Shown: positions 11,096 through 24,659, numbered from the stretch's first letter. The stretch is 64,000 nt of DNA from Hepsetus odoe (GCA_017165825.1 CM029368.1:27700038-27764037); one strand, 5' to 3'. Notes: generated by a model from the letters alone, not told the origin. Numbers and translations: made by a program.

Positions 11096-12056
11096 TTGCT
11101 GAAAACGTGAGAGGAAATGAGAAACAGCACATGCCCCGCCCCCACTGAGGATGTAGTGGAAAAGCATGCTTTTCTGCAGAAAATGGTCTCAGTATGTGCA
11201 TTTTGGACATCTGTGAGCAATGTTAGTTTTTGGACTGTTATGTGGGTATAAAACTGTCTCAGGGAACCTTTCACCCAACATCACCCATCTTTTCATGCTT
11301 CTCGTGGAAGATTTGCCGCTTTTTTTGTTGAACTAATGAATAAACTGTGTTCAAAGCGTCTGTCCGAACATGGTATCAGCCATGATGACTCCAGAATGAG
11401 AGAACAACGCTGATTTTTTAATGCTGAGTTATGTCTGAGGAACATCCCAGAAGGGACAGCCATTAGAGGATGAAATGGTAAAAGTCTAGTTTGATAAATA
11501 CAGTAAACCGTAAAGATGGCAAGAAAACCAAGGCTTTCTTTCGTGATTCAGACAGATTTTATCTTCAAAAACACTTAAAGATATCGTTCTGCCAAATATC
11601 AGATGTACACGCCAGATGTAGACTAACAGCCAAGACATGTCTGAAGTCAAAAGTTTTGCTTCTTTCATTTGGAAATGGAGCTACAAAGCTTAACACAGTA
11701 GAAGTCAATAGTCACCCAAACTGTTTTCTTCAATACATCACCATGTCGCCATCATTTCACCAAACTATTCATTTTTTTCTGTCCAAATGTTATTTTCTCC
11801 CGTTCATGTTGCGAAGCAATGACCACAATACTGTGAAAAATGCTAGGATGTACTTTGATTACTGAAATACTCATCATGCAATATTGCTTCTAGATTTATT
11901 TAACTGTGCTAAATAATTTAAAAATAGTCTATTTATCTCTGTTTTGCCTTGTTTTTATGTTATGTGTTTATGTATTTATATCTTACTTGTATTTTTCTCT
12001 ATATTTTAAATGCATTTCCCCAGCACGGGATAAATAAAACTTCTATTCTTTCACTC

Positions 12057-12200
12057 ACTCACTCATTTTTAAAGCTGCTTGTCCTAATTAGGGTTGCAGG
12101 GGTGCTGGAGCCTGTCCCAGCTCTCACAGGGGAAAAGGCGAGGAAACACCACGGACAGGTCGCCGGCCAATTGCAGGGCAGACTCAGACAAACACACTCA
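12057..12200 (-). repeat. Repeat C 3' end fragment
   Basis: (ACTC)n is followed by GCTTGTCCTAATTAGG, a GGTGCTGGAG stretch and a GACAGGTCGCC stretch. This is the reverse complement of the end also seen at 58848 and 60525. Confidence 0.6.
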
Positions 12201-13028
12201 CACACACACACACACCTGCGGGAATGGCTGCAGTGCTTGCGCTGGATGCAGTTTGATTTGAGAACGTTTTTGGGGATGGATTTACAGGAAAGATTTTTGT
12301 GACTTGTGTTGTGACTGCTCAACAAATATCATATTCAATTAAAAATCATGCGCTATAAAGATGGTATGGTCACCACTTCCAAGTAGGTGGCATACTTACA
12401 GATAAGCTCCCCATCACCCTGCATTTTGATTCCTAAGACCCTTGACCCCATCCATGATTGTTGTGGATTCACTGGACACTAGTTTCTGTGCTAGTTTTAC
12501 AGCAGTTTTCTCTAAAACAAGGTGAGCATGTGATCAGTAGTCAGAGAAGATTGATCCAAAGCTGCTCTGGTGAGCATCCAGCCTTCTCCTTTTGGCCAGA
12601 AGTAGAGTATCTGCCTGTAGCTGCCTTATTTTTCTGTTGGATTTATTGTAATTAACAACTAAAAACAGGGAAGACAGGCCACCGAATGGGGAACATCCCT
12701 GGAAAATGGACATGTCTGATTTCCCTAGCTATCGTGCTCAAATTATGTAAACACTCATATTCAAGATTTCCTGCTGAAATCCGCCTGATTCCTATACCCA
12801 CAGATACCAGCATGCCAACTTCTGAGTATGAGGTTTTAAACTGAAAGAAGGTCATTAACTGCATCTACACATTATCCATTTTACATTAATGTTACTTCAC
12901 ATCCACAGGGTGTGTGTTTTTTTGGAAATCACATTCTAAGGAACCCGGTGTAGATGTGTTTTAGGAGCCAGCTCACAGTACGGTCTGACCCTAGTCACTA
13001 TAACTGGTTAACAAGGACTGGATAGATG

Positions 13029-13140
13029 AGAGGATGGATGGATGGATGGATCGACGGACGGATGGACGGATGATTGGATGGACAGATAGATTGATGATTA
13101 GATGGACGGATGGATTGATGGATGGATGGATGGATGGATT
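13029..13140. repeat. (GGAT)n tetranucleotide repeat
   Basis: Imperfect GGAT/GGAC units with several point variants (GACGGAC, GATTGGAT). It is a simple repeat. Confidence 0.9.
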
Positions 13141-14449
13141 CCAGTTCTGTGCAAAGATTTGAGATCTATCCAGATGATTTCGAGGCATTTAAAAATGCTA
13201 ATTATCATTAGACTAAATGCAAACAACAAAGCCTTGAAAAGAGTCAAGATTTGTTTTGCTTTTCATTAGTTTGTGACTGGGTCAGCAGAACAGTTCCCAT
13301 TTCTTCTCAATGCCTCCAGCCATTGCACTGATGTTAGGAGCTCTAAGGATAATCTAATGAAACAATACTGGGCTCCTATGAGGAGAGGCCTGGGAATGCT
13401 TAATTAAGCATTCGCATGTATTACTTATTTCTGTTCTATTAGGTTTAAAAACAAGAGCTCTTAAATATTCACACAGACTTTTGCAGTTGGCCTGTGCTCA
13501 GTCAAGTCTTTCAGTGTTGGCTCAGTGGTTTGAAAGCAGAGGAGGCAGTTCTACAGCACACAGCAGTTTTAAATTCCTTTGAGCCTCACCCAGGATTGTG
13601 CGTTCTGTCATCTGTTGGCCTTAAACATGAGATAGATGTGATTGCATCTTATTTTTGACTTGCATTGTAGTCAGTTGACTACAGTTACTTCCTCAGTATA
13701 GACTGGACAACTTTGTAACAGGAAGAATAGTTTCAGTCCATGAAGAAACATTACCTTACTATTGTAATATGAACATGCAGTGCATTCCTGTAATGTTCCA
13801 GTGATGCAGTTTTATACTGAGTTTAAAATGAAACAGATCACTGCCTGTGCTCTGTTGAAGGCCTTGGCAATATAATATTATAGCAATAATATGGTAGTAT
13901 AATGTAGGGGCAGTGTTGGTGGGTCAGGGCATGAAGCTCTTCCAGCACTCACTGGGTGAAAGGAGGAGAAACAACTTGGATGCACATGGCAGAAGAGCAC
14001 TATTAATCCTGTTTCATTAAAAAAATATTGACATTTGATGTGTACAGTGCACAGAAGCATGGAGAAATTGTCCTTTCCATTTATTTTTATAGGCATAAAG
14101 GAAGTGAAACACATGTGATACTAGCTATGCTCCAGTATTATTATTTTTTTTTGTAGGAGAAGGTGGCTCCTAATGAAGTTGCTTTGGAGGTTAAGCTTAC
14201 ATCTGCTTGATTTCTATTTCTAAGCATGCTAGGAAGCACTGACCTGGTTTACCTGATCACCTCAATTAAACAATCCTGATTAAAAGGTATTTTTTGTCTT
14301 GTGAACACGTTCATTAGTGTCAGGATTCCAAGCCTGGCAAAAATGGAACGTCACTCAGGAAGATTTGACACTGATACTGGAGCCAGTTTACCACCAGATT
14401 TGACATTGGTTTTGTTTCCTGTCTTATCTCATGTGCCACTCCCCCCCCG

Positions 14450-14614
14450 TCTGCTGTTTGTGCTCTAGCAAAGAGATCCAAGTGCAGCAGCTGAGCTCCG
14501 CTGCGAAACCAGCAGAACGAGAAAAGCCTGCAGACAGAACAGGTGGACCTCTGCAAAAGACATGCAGAGGTTTAGAAAGAGATCTCTGTGAATGTGTACC
14601 CATCCCATCGCAGC
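14450..14614 (+). other. Probable 5' untranslated sequence of the TRIM gene
   Basis: Sequence just before the RING exon, without clear promoter motifs. A CGCAG at 14609-14613 could be an acceptor if an upstream non-coding exon exists; otherwise this is a continuous 5' UTR. Confidence 0.3.
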
Positions 14615-17600
14615 ATGTCGGCCAGCCTGTTAGAAGATGACCTGTCCTGTCCCGTCTGCTGTGACATCTTCAAGGATCCGGTCCTCCTTCCCTGCAGTCA
14701 CAGTTTCTGCAGGCTCTGTCTGCAGCGCTTCTGGGACAGCGGTGGCTCCCGTGCTTGTCCTGTATGTAGGAGGAGGGCCTCCAAGAGAAGCCCCCCATCC
14801 AATCTGGCCCTGAGGAACCTCTGCGAAGCTTTCCTTCAAGGGCGAAGCCAGAGAGCAGTGGACAAGGCGGATGTACCCTGTGATCAGCATGGAGAGAGGC
14901 TGAAACTCTTCTGTGTGGACGACCTGCAGCCCGTCTGTGTGGTGTGCCAGGCTTCAAGAGCACACAAGGGTCATGAGTGCTCACCCACAGAGGAGGCCGC
15001 TCTGGACTGTAAGGTACAGTTTTGACAGTGGCTGCATTGTCCCGTCAGCTCTGTTGTACATTGTCTGTCTCTAAATGCTCACTGCTGTTCTGCAGCCATG
15101 AAAAAATTTTGGAACGGCCTGTTGGGGGAATGCAGTTAATCAAGTCTGTCCTAGCGCTATTTCTGCATGTCCTGCCAGGGAAACATGGCCCAGGCATTTC
15201 TAGCACCTTCTGTGCATTCCTGTGGCAAGAAAAAGATAAGAGTAACTCTTGTTAATCTGCCCTGTTCTGGAAAAAAATTCAGTAAATTTGCACATCCAGG
15301 GGTTTGTATTAGGTAAAAAAAAAACTTCAAACATGTTTGAAAGGGAAGACTGTTTCAGGTTTGAGCTCAGAAGAATGCTCTCTGTGCTGATCCCTATGAA
15401 AGGTATTTACTGAAAGATCTCAGAAGGGTCATAATGATGCTATGATATAAAGATCCTAGATACAATTGGCAAAAAAATACAAATAAAACCCAATAAACAC
15501 CTTAAGAACACAGAAATGTACACACTTTTAACAGACTACTGAATACAATGTGAAAGTAATGTCGGTGTATTTATATGTCCCAAATTTCCTCAGATTCTGG
15601 TTATTTCTAATGACAATGCTGCTGTTTTAACGCTTGTGAGGATTTCTGGACCAAAATCAATCCTATTTTTTCCCCTGATTGTTTCCAAACCCCTCTAAAT
15701 CCCTTACAATGAAACAGGCTGTCGTTTTGTTACTGTGTCTTTAAGACTGACCTGTGTGCTGATTTGCTACTCTGTATGAAGAGCAGAAGAAGAAGCATGC
15801 CCTGAAAATGTCCTAATAACGAATGAGCGAATGGGCAGAGGTTTACATTTTCTCATAATAAGTAAATGTGTGTGTAAAATCAAAGGATGCAAAACAGTCA
15901 TTCAGCAAGTTAAACAGTGATGATTATAGATGTTTCAAAAATGTTTCAGCCACCAACATCTGACACCTGCCATTGTGCTTCACACAAAAACAAGCTCACA
16001 AGCTTCTAATCATGTTTCTGTTTTGCCAAACAGGACATAGATCTTGAAGATTGTGATTCCTGAGGGCAGATTTCCACTCTCTGTTGACCAAATCTCATTT
16101 AAATCACACAGAATAAACTCAGCTCTGCCCTGAAGACACTGAAGGAAAAGCTGGACATGATCACCAAGCTCAGAATGACCTCAGCGATGAGCCTGGAGCA
16201 CATCAAGGTACTGCAGATGTTTGTAATCACCCAAAAGCTGATGTTACAACCCTGGGGCTCCTAATATCTCATGTGTACCTATTTTCCAGAGTCAAGCTCA
16301 GCAAATAGAGAAGCGAATAAGGCAGCATTTCGTTGAGCTTCACCAGTTTCTGCAGGTGGAAGAGGAGGCCAGGGTTTCTGCACTGAAGGAGGAAGAGGAG
16401 AAGAGGGCGTTGGCTGTGAAGGAGAGAGATACGTTCCTCATAGGAAGGATGTCTTCAATCTTAGATGTCATTAAGTGCACAGAGCAGAAGATGGCTGTAG
16501 ATGATTTGACTTTGCTTCAGGTGAGAGAATGATGTACACTTCTTAAGACATGTTCCTCTGGCTTCTGGTTTTACCCAGTAATGCTTCAGAGGTACAGGTT
16601 GTTAGGAGAGGTGGACAATGCATAGTTTCTGCTGATTCCTTAGTCACACAATCACATTTCTTTGTGCTTTGTTTACTTTGTAGAACTTCAGACACACCCT
16701 AGAAAGGTATGTAGAAATTCTCTATATTTTTTTCTCTATTCTGTAATATGTATCTTTTGCAAGGGACATAATACAATCAGTGTAATGATTATGTACAAAT
16801 AGACATGTTAGTGCAGAATATAATCAAAAAAGAGTTCTAAAAGTGGAGAATTCTAACCAGCTTTAAAATCCATTTTTGCTACCATAGAAACCACCATCAT
16901 ATTGAATCCCAGCCCGAATTCTCTTAGACAAGCTTTCTTTTCATTTCTTTAAGTCGTCTCCAGTAATAGTTCTCCAAGTTTCTTGCAGGACGTTCCAAAG
17001 CTTTTTAGGATCCTTTTTTTCCATTCTTTGTCAAGATGTTCCCATTCTGCTTTAAGAATATGTACAAAACTGAACATGAAAGCAGAAGCTTTACAAGTCC
17101 TTCAGGAAGCCTGTAAAATATTTCCTCAACAATTCATAAAAAAGGAAGCAAATTTTGTAGAAATGAGTGGTTGCTAAAACCTGCATGTCCTCTCTCACCA
17201 CATAAATAAACTTCCTCTTTGTTCTTCCTGTTCTCCTCGTGCCAGGCAGCTCCATCTTCAACATCCTCCTCCCAAAATAATCGTCGTCTCTCCTCTGGAC
17301 ATGTCCAAACCAATGCAACCTTGCTTCTCTAACTTTCTCCAACATCTTTAACTTTCATCAGCACCACTGTCTCCAACCTGTATAGCGTAGCTGGTCTCAC
17401 CATCCTGTAAACCTTCCCTTTCACTCTCGATGGTACCCGTCTGTCACAAATCACTCTGGCCACTCTTCCCCACCCATTTAAACCTGCCTGCACTCTCTTT
17501 TTAACCTCTCTTCCACACTCGCCGTTACTCTGAACTGTTGATCCTTTACCTTTGTCACCTCTACTCCTTACATCCTAACCATCTCCACTTTCCTCCCTTT

Positions 17601-20577
17601 TGTTCACTCATTTATTCTGTTTTTGTCCTACTCACTTTCATTCCTCACCTCTCTAGAGCATATCTCCACCTCTCCAGGGTCTTCTCAAGCAGCACTTCTT
17701 GGTTCGGCATCCACACATCATCCAATCTTCTCTAACTTTCATTCTCTTCTTCACCCTGCATTTCATCTCCTTGTAGTCCTATCTACTTTCTTCATCTATC
17801 GGACCATCTCATTTCTTCTACATTTGCCTAATCTTGTTTACACTCCTGGACTTCTGGGTTCCACCACCAGATTTCCATATCCTCCTTCTTCTTTACCGAT
17901 GTCACACCAAGTACCTTTCTAGCTGTTTCATTTACCACTTCTGCAATAGTTTCCCAGCAATCTGGTAACTCTTCACTACCTTCCAGTGCCTGTGTTAACT
18001 CCGGCCTGAATACCACCTTGAAGTCTTTCTTCTTCAGCTTTCACCACTTGATATTTTACTCTGCCCTCACTTTCCTCCTCTTCTTGACCTCCAAGGTCAT
18101 CCTACAGACCACCATCCTATGCTGTTTAGCTACACTCTCCTCTGTCACTATTTTACTCCCTCTAATCTCCTTCAGATTGACCTTCTGCAAAGGATATAAT
18201 CCACCTGTGTGCATCTTCCTCCACTCTTGCATGCCTCCCTGTACTCCTCTCTCTTCTTTATAAACATCTAGTAAGGAGATGCTTATTAAAAAAAGTTGAT
18301 TATTGTTGATTTTTTTTTTTTTTATCTGTATTTTCATCAGCTTATTTTTCATGGCCTAAAGGTTTTGACCACCCCGTTTGAAAAGCTACCTTTTGCAATG
18401 AGCCTTGACTGAGACAGTAACTATTTAAACTGCATTCCTGCACATGAACATACACTTATAAATTAGGCTCACAGTCTTCACTGCATAATGAGAACTAAGA
18501 TTAATGGATAATAAGCCTGCAGTTTAGAGGGTTCACAAACCATTTTTAAAAAGTGTGATGATTTCTGCAGAACACAGAGTTCTATGCAGGATCCAGAAGG
18601 GTTCTGTGATGCCTTAATGGATGAGGCCAAACACTTGAGTAACCTGAAATTCAGAGTCTGGGAGAAGATGCAGGAGGTTGCTCCATTCTGTAAGTACCCC
18701 TACAAACATAAAGAAACAGAATGACTTTGAATTTTCTTTTGAAAGAATAACATGACACTCAGGTAGGATTCCACTTAGCATTGAAAATGTTCAGAATTGC
18801 CCATGTTTCCAGTTTTGTTCCAGGAGTTCCCCTGTCCTACATTTGCTACAGCTCACATTAACTTCAGTCTACAGAAAAGGGAGATAAATGTCTATTTGAA
18901 TACCCAAAATATGCAGTGCAAGAGAATTCCTGGATCATGGTGCTTATCAGTGAATCAAGGACTTATCACACACCCAGAGACAAAGACACATACAGGCCAT
19001 CGTTGGTAAATGATGAAGCTTTATTTAAATGCTATTAATAGCCAAAAAGTTTGAAAACAAACTAAAACATACAGTCTGGCTAGATAAACTCACTCCTGGA
19101 CTCCCCGGCTAGTCTCTTCTCAAGGATTCTCACTTGTTTAACTGTTTGAAGAGCCTAAACTGTCCCCATACCTTCTCATAATGGACACTGTTCAAGTGTC
19201 CCTCATCAAGGGAGGAGCTCTGCTGATAACGCTTTTCAAGTCCATGATGGTTGATCTGGCACAACTTGTTGCTGGTGTATTGTAGAAAGATACCAGCAGT
19301 TCTATGTAATGTTGATGGGAAAATATGTCGTAAATCTTAAAATAGAATATCTTCGAGTACTAGTTTGTCTCCCTGCATGTCCCTATCATCAATGAAAGGC
19401 TAAAAATACATTTTAGTTAAAAACCTTCTCAGAACTATTGACTAAAGGCAGTATGTTCCAATGAAGGCTTTCCAATGAATGCTTTGATTCAGAGGTCTGA
19501 TTCCTATCATCACCCCTGTGAATGTTCCTGACTTCCTATATTACTGTACATTGAACCATTTTACTTTGACATTGTTAAGCTCCTAACCACTTAAATATGC
19601 TAATAAATGATGGAATTACTCTTGTTTTTATTCTGGCTTTGGCGCTCCCTATTCTGATATGGTAGAAACTTGAAATCTGCAAATGTGTTTGATTATAAAA
19701 CTCTCTTAAACCACAAGGCATATGATTATTGCAGTATTATTGCAATACTATGATGTAATGTCCTCAAACTAACAGATACAGAAGAAGGAAAAACACTCTA
19801 GGTCGTTCTGGACCATTTCTATTCTGTTGGTTCAGAAAAAAAATGTACTTTCACACCACACAAGTGGCAACTTAGCATTTCCAGCCCACCAAAATAGAAA
19901 ATGTAGACACAAGGTTTTGTTCTGACAGACAATAGATATTGCTTTATGCACTGCTTTATGTATTTTAGAGATAACTTTTGGTCTGGTTCTTTTTCTGCGT
20001 AGCCCCTGTGACCCTGGACCCAAATACAGCCCACCCCTGCGTGTACCTGTCCACTGACCTCACTTCTGTCCACTACAGTAGCCCAGGCCTTCCCCTCCTT
20101 AGTAACCCAGAGCGTTTCCGGATGAGTGCTGAGGTTCTGGGCCGGGCTGCCCTCTGTTCTGGCACCCACTTCTGGGACGTAGAGGTTGGAGCCAACGACG
20201 ACTGGATCCTGGGCTTAGCCAGCACTTCTGTTAAGAGAGACAAGGAAGTCCAGGCACGTCCAGAAAATGGGTTCTGGACACTGTGCTTGAGGGATGGGGA
20301 GTACAGGGCCATGGCATCGCCCCCAAAGCCGCTGGCCGTGAAACGAACACTGCAGAGGGTCAGAGTGCACTTGGACTGGGATGCAGGGGAGGTATCTTTT
20401 TTCTGTCCTACGGAGGGGAGCATCCTACACACTTTCTCGCATAGATTCACAGAAAAGGTGTTCCCATACTTTTATACACAAAGTAAACATCCTTTGAAGA
20501 TTGTACCAAAACCTGTGCTGATTTCAGTGATGGAAAACCGACCTCTGCAGAAGGAATCTGACTGTAAAGAAGGCTGA
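14615..20577 (+). CDS. TRIM35-like E3 ubiquitin ligase (RING, B-box, coiled coil, B30.2)
   Basis: A tripartite-motif protein predicted to transfer ubiquitin to targets bound by its C-terminal B30.2 domain. Six coding exons (14615-15013, 16112-16207, 16290-16520, 16684-16706, 18571-18689, 20003-20577) give 480 residues with consistent phases. The 96, 231 and 23 base middle exons are the standard sizes of this TRIM class. The RING ligands are C12, C15, C27, H29, C32, C35, C48 and C51, all present. The B-box 2 has C89, H92, C100, C108, C111, H117 and H120. The coiled coil spans about 134-245. PRY-SPRY runs from about 290 to 480, with LDPNTAHP, CSGTHFWDVEVG and LDWDAGEVSFF. The start at MSASLLEDD, nine codons after an in-frame ATG at 14588, matches where the RING usually begins. 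It most resembles the fish TRIM35-like/zinc-binding A33 group. The substrate and exact orthologue are unknown. Confidence 0.92.
15014..16111 (+). other. Intron 1 of the TRIM gene
   Basis: AT-rich, with donor AAG|GTACAG and acceptor CACACAG. No repeat or gene was recognised. Confidence 0.8.
16925..17150. mobile_element. Relic of Tc1-like transposase 3' end, fold-back arrangement
   Basis: The minus-oriented part at about 16930-17010 carries a degraded Tc1 C-terminus. It is followed by a plus-oriented part at about 17085-17150 translating as ALQVLQEACKIFPQQFIKK, like the VLQEAW..IP..YLKK end of Tc1 transposases. The head-on layout is the same as at 2110-2345. It lies in TRIM intron 4. Confidence 0.5.
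17170..18275 (-). mobile_element. RTE-type LINE remnant with internal deletions
   Basis: Read from right to left, it gives pieces of an endonuclease/reverse-transcriptase polyprotein. First comes an ESVAKQHRMVVCRMTLEVKK stretch, then RPELTQALEG..., then WWWNPEVQEC, and finally REARLHWFGHVQRRDDDYFG with RRMLKMELPG. These are the linker and C-terminal motifs of fish RTE-like elements. Large parts of the reverse transcriptase are missing and several stops interrupt it. It sits antisense in TRIM intron 4 and accounts for much of that intron's length. Confidence 0.8.
18690..20002 (+). other. Intron 5 of the TRIM gene
   Basis: Unique-looking AT-rich sequence between the linker exon and the B30.2 exon. 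No further feature was seen. Confidence 0.8.
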
Positions 20578-20654
20578 TACTAGCAGCAATATGCTCAAAG
20601 GAACAGTTCTTTACATTTTCATCAAAGAGGCACTGTGTTGGTACACTTTTGATT

Positions 20655-20660
20655 AATAAA
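20655..20660 (+). terminator. Poly(A) signal of the TRIM gene
   Basis: AATAAA 78 bases after the TRIM stop codon. The surrounding sequence (20580-20900) resembles a diverged interspersed repeat, so the signal may come from it. Confidence 0.5.
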
Positions 20661-22147
20661 GGCACAAACAGTGTAATTGTGTCCTCAAAGGTACAACATG
20701 GTCCTTGAGGCTCCAGGGGAAAGGGGGGAGATTTGGACCTTTTCGAAATGTAGTGTTTAAAAGTAGATCAGTAGACCAGGGTGCACGGGTTCAGTTCCAG
20801 TTGAAACTGTAACTGCAGTGGAATACGGTGGGGTGATGCTCTATTACTAAAGGTACTGAAGGCAAACCTCTTAAGGTACCACCCCAGTAACGCCCCGGTA
20901 CTCTTTTCTGGAAGAATAGTTTTGACCTTGGAGTGAAATTCAGGTTATGGAACTACATAGAGAGCAAGTATTGAAAACTCATTCTGCATTGATTAGCACA
21001 ATGCAAGACGCATGCCGGGATAATCCCTCACTTACCTCTAACCGCGTTGAGTGGCTCAGCGTTCAAGACTTAGTGATGTGGTTCCTGACATCTATGACCT
21101 CAGTTTGAAATGAGTAGTGATGACTGAAAAAAAAAGTTGGAAAGATGATTACACAAAAAAGGAGCAGGTTTAAAACACATTTAGAATGCATCTCAAAAAC
21201 GGGCACATGGGAGACCTCAGCTGTTGTAATTTTGATTTATTTTTCCTGTTTCTTGCAGTTGCTTGAAATTCCTTTGCAGGGTTGAGTCAGATAACTTTGA
21301 GATTGAATCAGTTACTTCAAAATAAAACCCTAAAAGTCTTGCTCCTTTAATAGAAATAATTATATTCAGCCACAAAATTCCCAGTAACAGTCTTTTCTCT
21401 TTAGCCCTTTAAAATCTGAATTTTTTTCTGACAATTTTTGGGAAAAATTAAATATTATGATAACAAAAGTTCAATAAAAATACATACACAAAAATACATA
21501 GACCCGGAGATACGGGGTGTTACTCTAGGTTGGGGCTTTGCAGGTATTAATAGGAAACTGTATTTTTTGTAAGAATTAATTGAAAAAAATCTGTAAATTG
21601 TTACAATTATTAAAATTCTTTTTTCCAATATTGGAAAAAATAAACAATGCTACCCGCAGCAAGACTGAGCGTTACCATATGGTAACACCAGGCTTTAAAG
21701 GATTGCAGTGCAAATTATAAGCCTTCCTCCATGAATCATTATTAAAGAACAAAAACACATATTAGTGAAGTCACTTACAAGACTTTGACCAAATAGGATG
21801 TAGGCACATGTGTTGCATTGTCTCTTTTAAAAAATATACTTTAATTCATAACAAACCATGCTGAACTGGCATCTCCTATTTACTCCTGCTCTACTTCAAC
21901 AATATCTTCTCCACATCTGCTCTCCCACAATATTCTGTTCCCATTACCTAAAACCAGGGCATATAGAGAGGACAGGTGGAGGCAGTGCTGCTGCACGAAT
22001 GTTCCAGTTTGACTCAACACTGTTCAGGACTTATTTAAGAAAGCCCATATATCAGGCTCATGTCACTTTTCCTGAGTTAATACTTTTGGTACATAAAACC
22101 ATGAAGAAATGTTTCAGCATTTTACAATTCCCATATTTAATTGGGCA
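20661..22147. other. Intergenic region after the TRIM gene
   Basis: No gene. A tRNA-B-box-like phrase (GGGTTCAGTTCC) at about 20790 hints at an old SINE. The rest is AT-rich. Confidence 0.5.
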
Positions 22148-22365
22148 CAAGGGTGGTGGTGGTCTAGTGGTGGGTACTTGCCTATGGACCTTTGGCTCAA
22201 GAGGTTCCAGGTTCGAATCCCACCTCTGGCACTACCACCACTGGGTCCCTGAGCAAGACCCTTAACCCTGAGTTGCTCCAGGGGGGACTGTCCCTGTAAT
22301 CAGGACATGGAAGTCGCTCTGGATAAGAGCATCTGCTAAATGCTGTAAATATAAATGTAAATTGA
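22148..22365 (+). repeat. SINE-B copy, full length
   Basis: The head is GGTGGTCTAGTGGTGGG with B box GGTTCGAATCCC. The body is CCCTGAGCAAGACCC, and the tail is CTCTGGATAAGAGC plus ATCTGCTAAATGC, followed by a TAAATATAAATG run. The tail is of the type found in DANA/V-SINE-like fish SINEs (from memory). Near-identical to 37728-37942. Confidence 0.9.
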
Positions 22366-22504
22366 CGTGATCAATAATGTGATACAGTAATTCTCAGTTT
22401 ATCACTTTTACACTACTAGAGACAGTTTCAGTTTCAGTAACACTGAAATAAATAACTGATCATCACACTGATTTATCGTTCTGCTCAGGCTTTAGTGGTC
22501 ACTT

Positions 22505-22935
22505 TATTTTTCTTCTTCTTTTGGCTGTTCCCGTTTAGGGGTCGCCACAGCAGATCATCCATTTCTATTTCTTCCAGTCCTCTGCATCTTCCTCTTTCAA
22601 ACCGACCACCTGCATGTCCTCTCTCACCACGTCCATAAACATCCTCGTTGGTCTTCCTCTGTTCCTCTTTCCTGGCAGCTCCATCTTCAACATCCTCCTC
22701 CCAGTATAATCCTCGTCTCTTCTCTGGACATGTCCAAACCAGCGCAACCTTGCTTCTCTAACTTTGTCTCCAAAACGTCCAACCTGAGCTGTCCCTCTAA
22801 TATACTCATTTCTAATCCTGTCCATCATCATCACACCCAACAAAAATCTCAGCATCTTTAACTCTGACTCCAGCTCCGCCTTCTGTCTTTTCGTTAGCGC
22901 CACCCTCTCCAACCCGTATAACATAGCTGGTATAG
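22505..22935 (-). mobile_element. RTE-type LINE 3' end, 5'-truncated
   Basis: The minus strand encodes MLYGLERVALTKRQKAELE, then a region ending VREARLRWFGHVQRRDED, RRMLKMELPGK and DVVREDMQVVGL, up to the stop. It has the usual 3' end (GTCGCCACAG...; AAAAGAAGAAGAA on the minus strand). The frame is largely open over about 130 codons, suggesting a fairly recent copy. Confidence 0.85.
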
Positions 22936-24659
22936 TTAATAAACAAGCAATGATGGTATTTTGGTGTAAGTATTCAAAAAGTAACTTCATTCAGAATGTA
23001 ATGTGGAATGAATCCAGATACTTGACTGGTGAAATCAGAGTCTGTACTCCCAACACTGCAGGTCATAATGTTATTTGTGAAAGGACATTTTATAGCAATC
23101 TAACTAAATAGGTCTAGGTTGATTAAACTGTATACCAATTTTTGTGGCACTAACATTACTTTGCTAATTGCTGTCAGAGTAAAAGCCATCCTGCTCTAAT
23201 GGCTGAAGATTCTCTTTATGCTCTACATGTGACTCTACATAAATGTCTACAATGCACTTAATCCATTCAAATAAATTGCAATTGTTTTAAAGACTTTTTC
23301 TCCTCTTTTTGCCCAAAAATACAACGTATGTGGGATCAGCTCTACAAAGCATGAATGTTATTTTCCACTTTAATGTCTGCGCCAGACCTATAAAGCAGAT
23401 ACGAGCTGTGGAGTCTTCAAAGCTCTTTTATTTTTTTTAACAGCAGTGGCTTCAGAATGTATTCAGCTTAGCTTTGTTCAGTTTTGCCTGATGCTTCGTT
23501 CATTTATCTACACTCAGTTTCCCATAATGACAAAGTGAGAGCTTAAATTAAGACATTTAATACATTTAATACATTTTCTGTGAATGTATTACATTAACTG
23601 AGCTCTTTCTTACACCAGGCCTGTCTTTTTTATACAAAAGCCACAAGGATAAAAAAAAACTTCATCTTTCACTTCACCCTCTTATTCATAGACTTTTGAT
23701 GTTTTTCCCTCCATGATTTCCAGTGATCATAGGTCTGGATCGGTCTCTCTGTGAATCCGCTTTGGGACGATGTGAATGCATATACGAAGCTGAATTAAAT
23801 ACATAAACTCATTTGCTTCCACCACCATGGTTTAGCAAAACTACCAGCAGTACCAGCAGATAATTCTAGGGAAACAGCAGGTGCAAACTACTTCCTGCTG
23901 GGCAAAGAGTAGGCCGCCAGTTTAATCCCGTCATTAACTTGGCTCGAACGAGAGGCATTCTGAAAGAAAGGAGGAGAGACCAGCTACAGCAGGATCAGTA
24001 CCAGTGTGAGCCTACCATCTGACCATGGTTCACAATGTTGGGGTTCTTAAAGTTCTTCAAGCCAATAGCAAGGCAGGAAAAGTTAGTTAGATGTACAGAG
24101 TAGAACATTTGGATGGCTTTGAAACAAGGCTTGTCAGACATGCAAGGATGAGAGGAGCAAGATCCAGATGTGTGGTCTGTTTATTTTTACAGCAAAGGAA
24201 ATGGCCAAAGGCTGTCTACAGCAAAAGCCAAGGGCAGGTTAAGGTCAAAACTGAAATGCATACAACAGTAGGAAACAGGGAACAAGGACTAGTGACAAAA
24301 ACGAAATGTTCTAATCCATTTATGGTGATTTCACGCTTTATGCATTATAATTCTGATAAATAAAAAACAAAAATATACAGCACTGTGTGAAAGCCACCCC
24401 TAATTTCATACAGGTATCAGCTTGCTGGTGCAGAAATATTACCTAATGCCTGTCAGACTGTCTCATCTTGGCCAGAGCAGATTACAAATGGGAACAAATG
24501 TTTTAGTGCTCCAGGCTGCAAAGTGCCTAAAGATACAGGGTTCTAGATAAAGGGTTTCCAACCCACTCAGCGTTTAGAATCTGCAGTAAACTAATCCCCT
24601 GATCATCTGGAATCACCTGCTTCTTCAGCCTTCTGCTTGAAGGTTCATGCATAGATCAC

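Larger units (their letters stand above)
11096..14440. other. Intergenic region between tubulin and TRIM genes
   Basis: No gene seen. It holds a Repeat C fragment at 12057-12200 and a (GGAT)n tract at 13029-13140. The rest is unique-looking AT-rich sequence. Confidence 0.6.

Noticed and set aside
13029..13140. CRISPR-like repeated units
   Set aside because: Simple (GGAT)n tetranucleotide repeat with no spacers, in a eukaryotic context.
22565..22990. A 141-codon protein gene on the minus strand
   Set aside because: It is the C-terminal part of an RTE LINE, not a host gene.
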